Origin: Bradyrhizobium sp. 141
GTDB taxonomy: Bacteria; Pseudomonadota; Alphaproteobacteria; Rhizobiales; Xanthobacteraceae
DNA length: 64,000 nucleotides
Direction of reading: 5' to 3'
Assembly (NCBI RefSeq): GCF_023074055.1
Contig: NZ_JADPKR010000104.1
Span: 1 to 64,000, forward strand
Below are positions 63,758 to 64,000 of this stretch, one piece after another. A model generated the notes under the pieces. That model had not been told where the DNA came from. It ran no database searches and was given only the letters and a program-made list of their open reading frames with translations. Numbering within the stretch: position 1 is the first letter of the stretch; each line of letters begins with the position of its first letter. Made by a program: the position numbers and the translations under genes.

Positions 63758-64000
63758 TTACTGCACGAGATCGGCCACGGTCGTTGCCGCCTTCAGCCCG
63801 GTGCCGGTGAGGACCGCGACCGTGGTCTCGTTTGCCTTGATGGCTCCAGCCGCGGAGAGTTTGTCGAGCGCTGCCGCCGCGCTGGCGCTGGTCGGCTCGG
63901 CGAACAGGCCTTGCCGAGCAAGACGCCGCAGGGCGGCGACAATCTCCTCCTCGGTGAGCGCGACGGTGCCGCCGCCGCTCTCGCGCAAGGCGCCGATGAT
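63758..64000 (-). CDS. Threonine synthase-like PLP enzyme, C-terminal end, cut by the window edge
   Basis: About 80 C-terminal residues are visible; the frame is open to base 64000, so the gene starts beyond the window. LARQGLFAEPTSASAAAALD is the conserved region of threonine synthase/serine dehydratase-fold PLP enzymes near the C terminus, with VAVLTGTGLKA following (the TGxGLK motif). It could be ThrC or a closely related pyridoxal enzyme. Confidence 0.65.
   Translation of the reverse strand: MIGALRESGGGTVALTEEEIVAALRRLARQGLFAEPTSASAAAALDKLSAAGAIKANETTVAVLTGTGLKAATTVADLVQ

Overview
The window looks like a Bradyrhizobium-type alphaproteobacterial chromosome crossing the right edge of a large integrated element, probably a symbiosis island. 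Evidence: a bradavidin II-like protein, a NifA/sigma54 promoter, many gene remnants and IS fragments left of about 47.6 kb, a tyrosine integrase with an excisionase-like gene, and the 3' half of a tRNA-Val (CAC) at 47618-47663 acting as the attachment site. Right of it the genes are compact housekeeping or regulatory types with Bradyrhizobium-style intergenic palindromes.

Layout of the island part. 0-3 kb: IS256-family transposase running off the left edge, a YbgC-like thioesterase, remnants of hipA and of an amidohydrolase, a textbook NifA UAS plus -24/-12 promoter, and a decayed luciferase-like oxidoreductase. 3-6.3 kb: a compact operon of a HemN-like radical SAM enzyme, a 404-aa protein tentatively of the PrnB/indoleamine-dioxygenase-like group, and a GNAT acetyltransferase. 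7.9-11.5 kb: a bacterial ubiquitin-like conjugation operon (Ubl, E2-like, JAB peptidase, E1, and an extra unknown gene), next to a divergent frameshifted OLD-type nuclease, i.e. a small defence island. 14.7-35.7 kb: a catabolic module bounded by two paralogous XRE-cupin regulators. It holds a Liv-type ABC transporter, two N,N-dimethylformamidase-like large subunits, one free small subunit and a second small-subunit domain fused to the LivM permease; then a LuxR regulator, an N-methylglutamate-synthase-like set (glxBCD/mgsABC), a GlnT/GmaS-type glutamine synthetase, a DAO-family oxidoreductase and a RidA protein. A near-identical 35-base operator with three TTGCAT/ATGCAA half-sites lies in front of both arms. 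36-47.6 kb: histidine decarboxylase plus GNAT, bradavidin II, several broken genes (EAL, cold shock, ornithine cyclodeaminase, FAD oxidoreductase), HipBA, excisionase and integrase.

How it fits: the 14.7-35.7 kb module reads as uptake of a small amide, hydrolysis by the amidase to an amine plus an acid, capture of the amine as a gamma-glutamyl amide, and conversion towards N-alkylglutamate. The transporter-amidase fusion suggests that uptake and hydrolysis are physically coupled.

Chromosomal part (47.8-64 kb): universal stress protein, receiver protein and a four-GAF histidine kinase, VTT-type membrane protein, SDR, GreA-like protein, small exported proteins, two orphan ABC substrate-binding proteins, a nuclease-fold hypothetical, an acetolactate-synthase-like TPP enzyme, an L,D-transpeptidase, a DUF2927 protein and the end of a threonine synthase-like gene. 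All calls come from reading translated sequence by eye; no database search was run.
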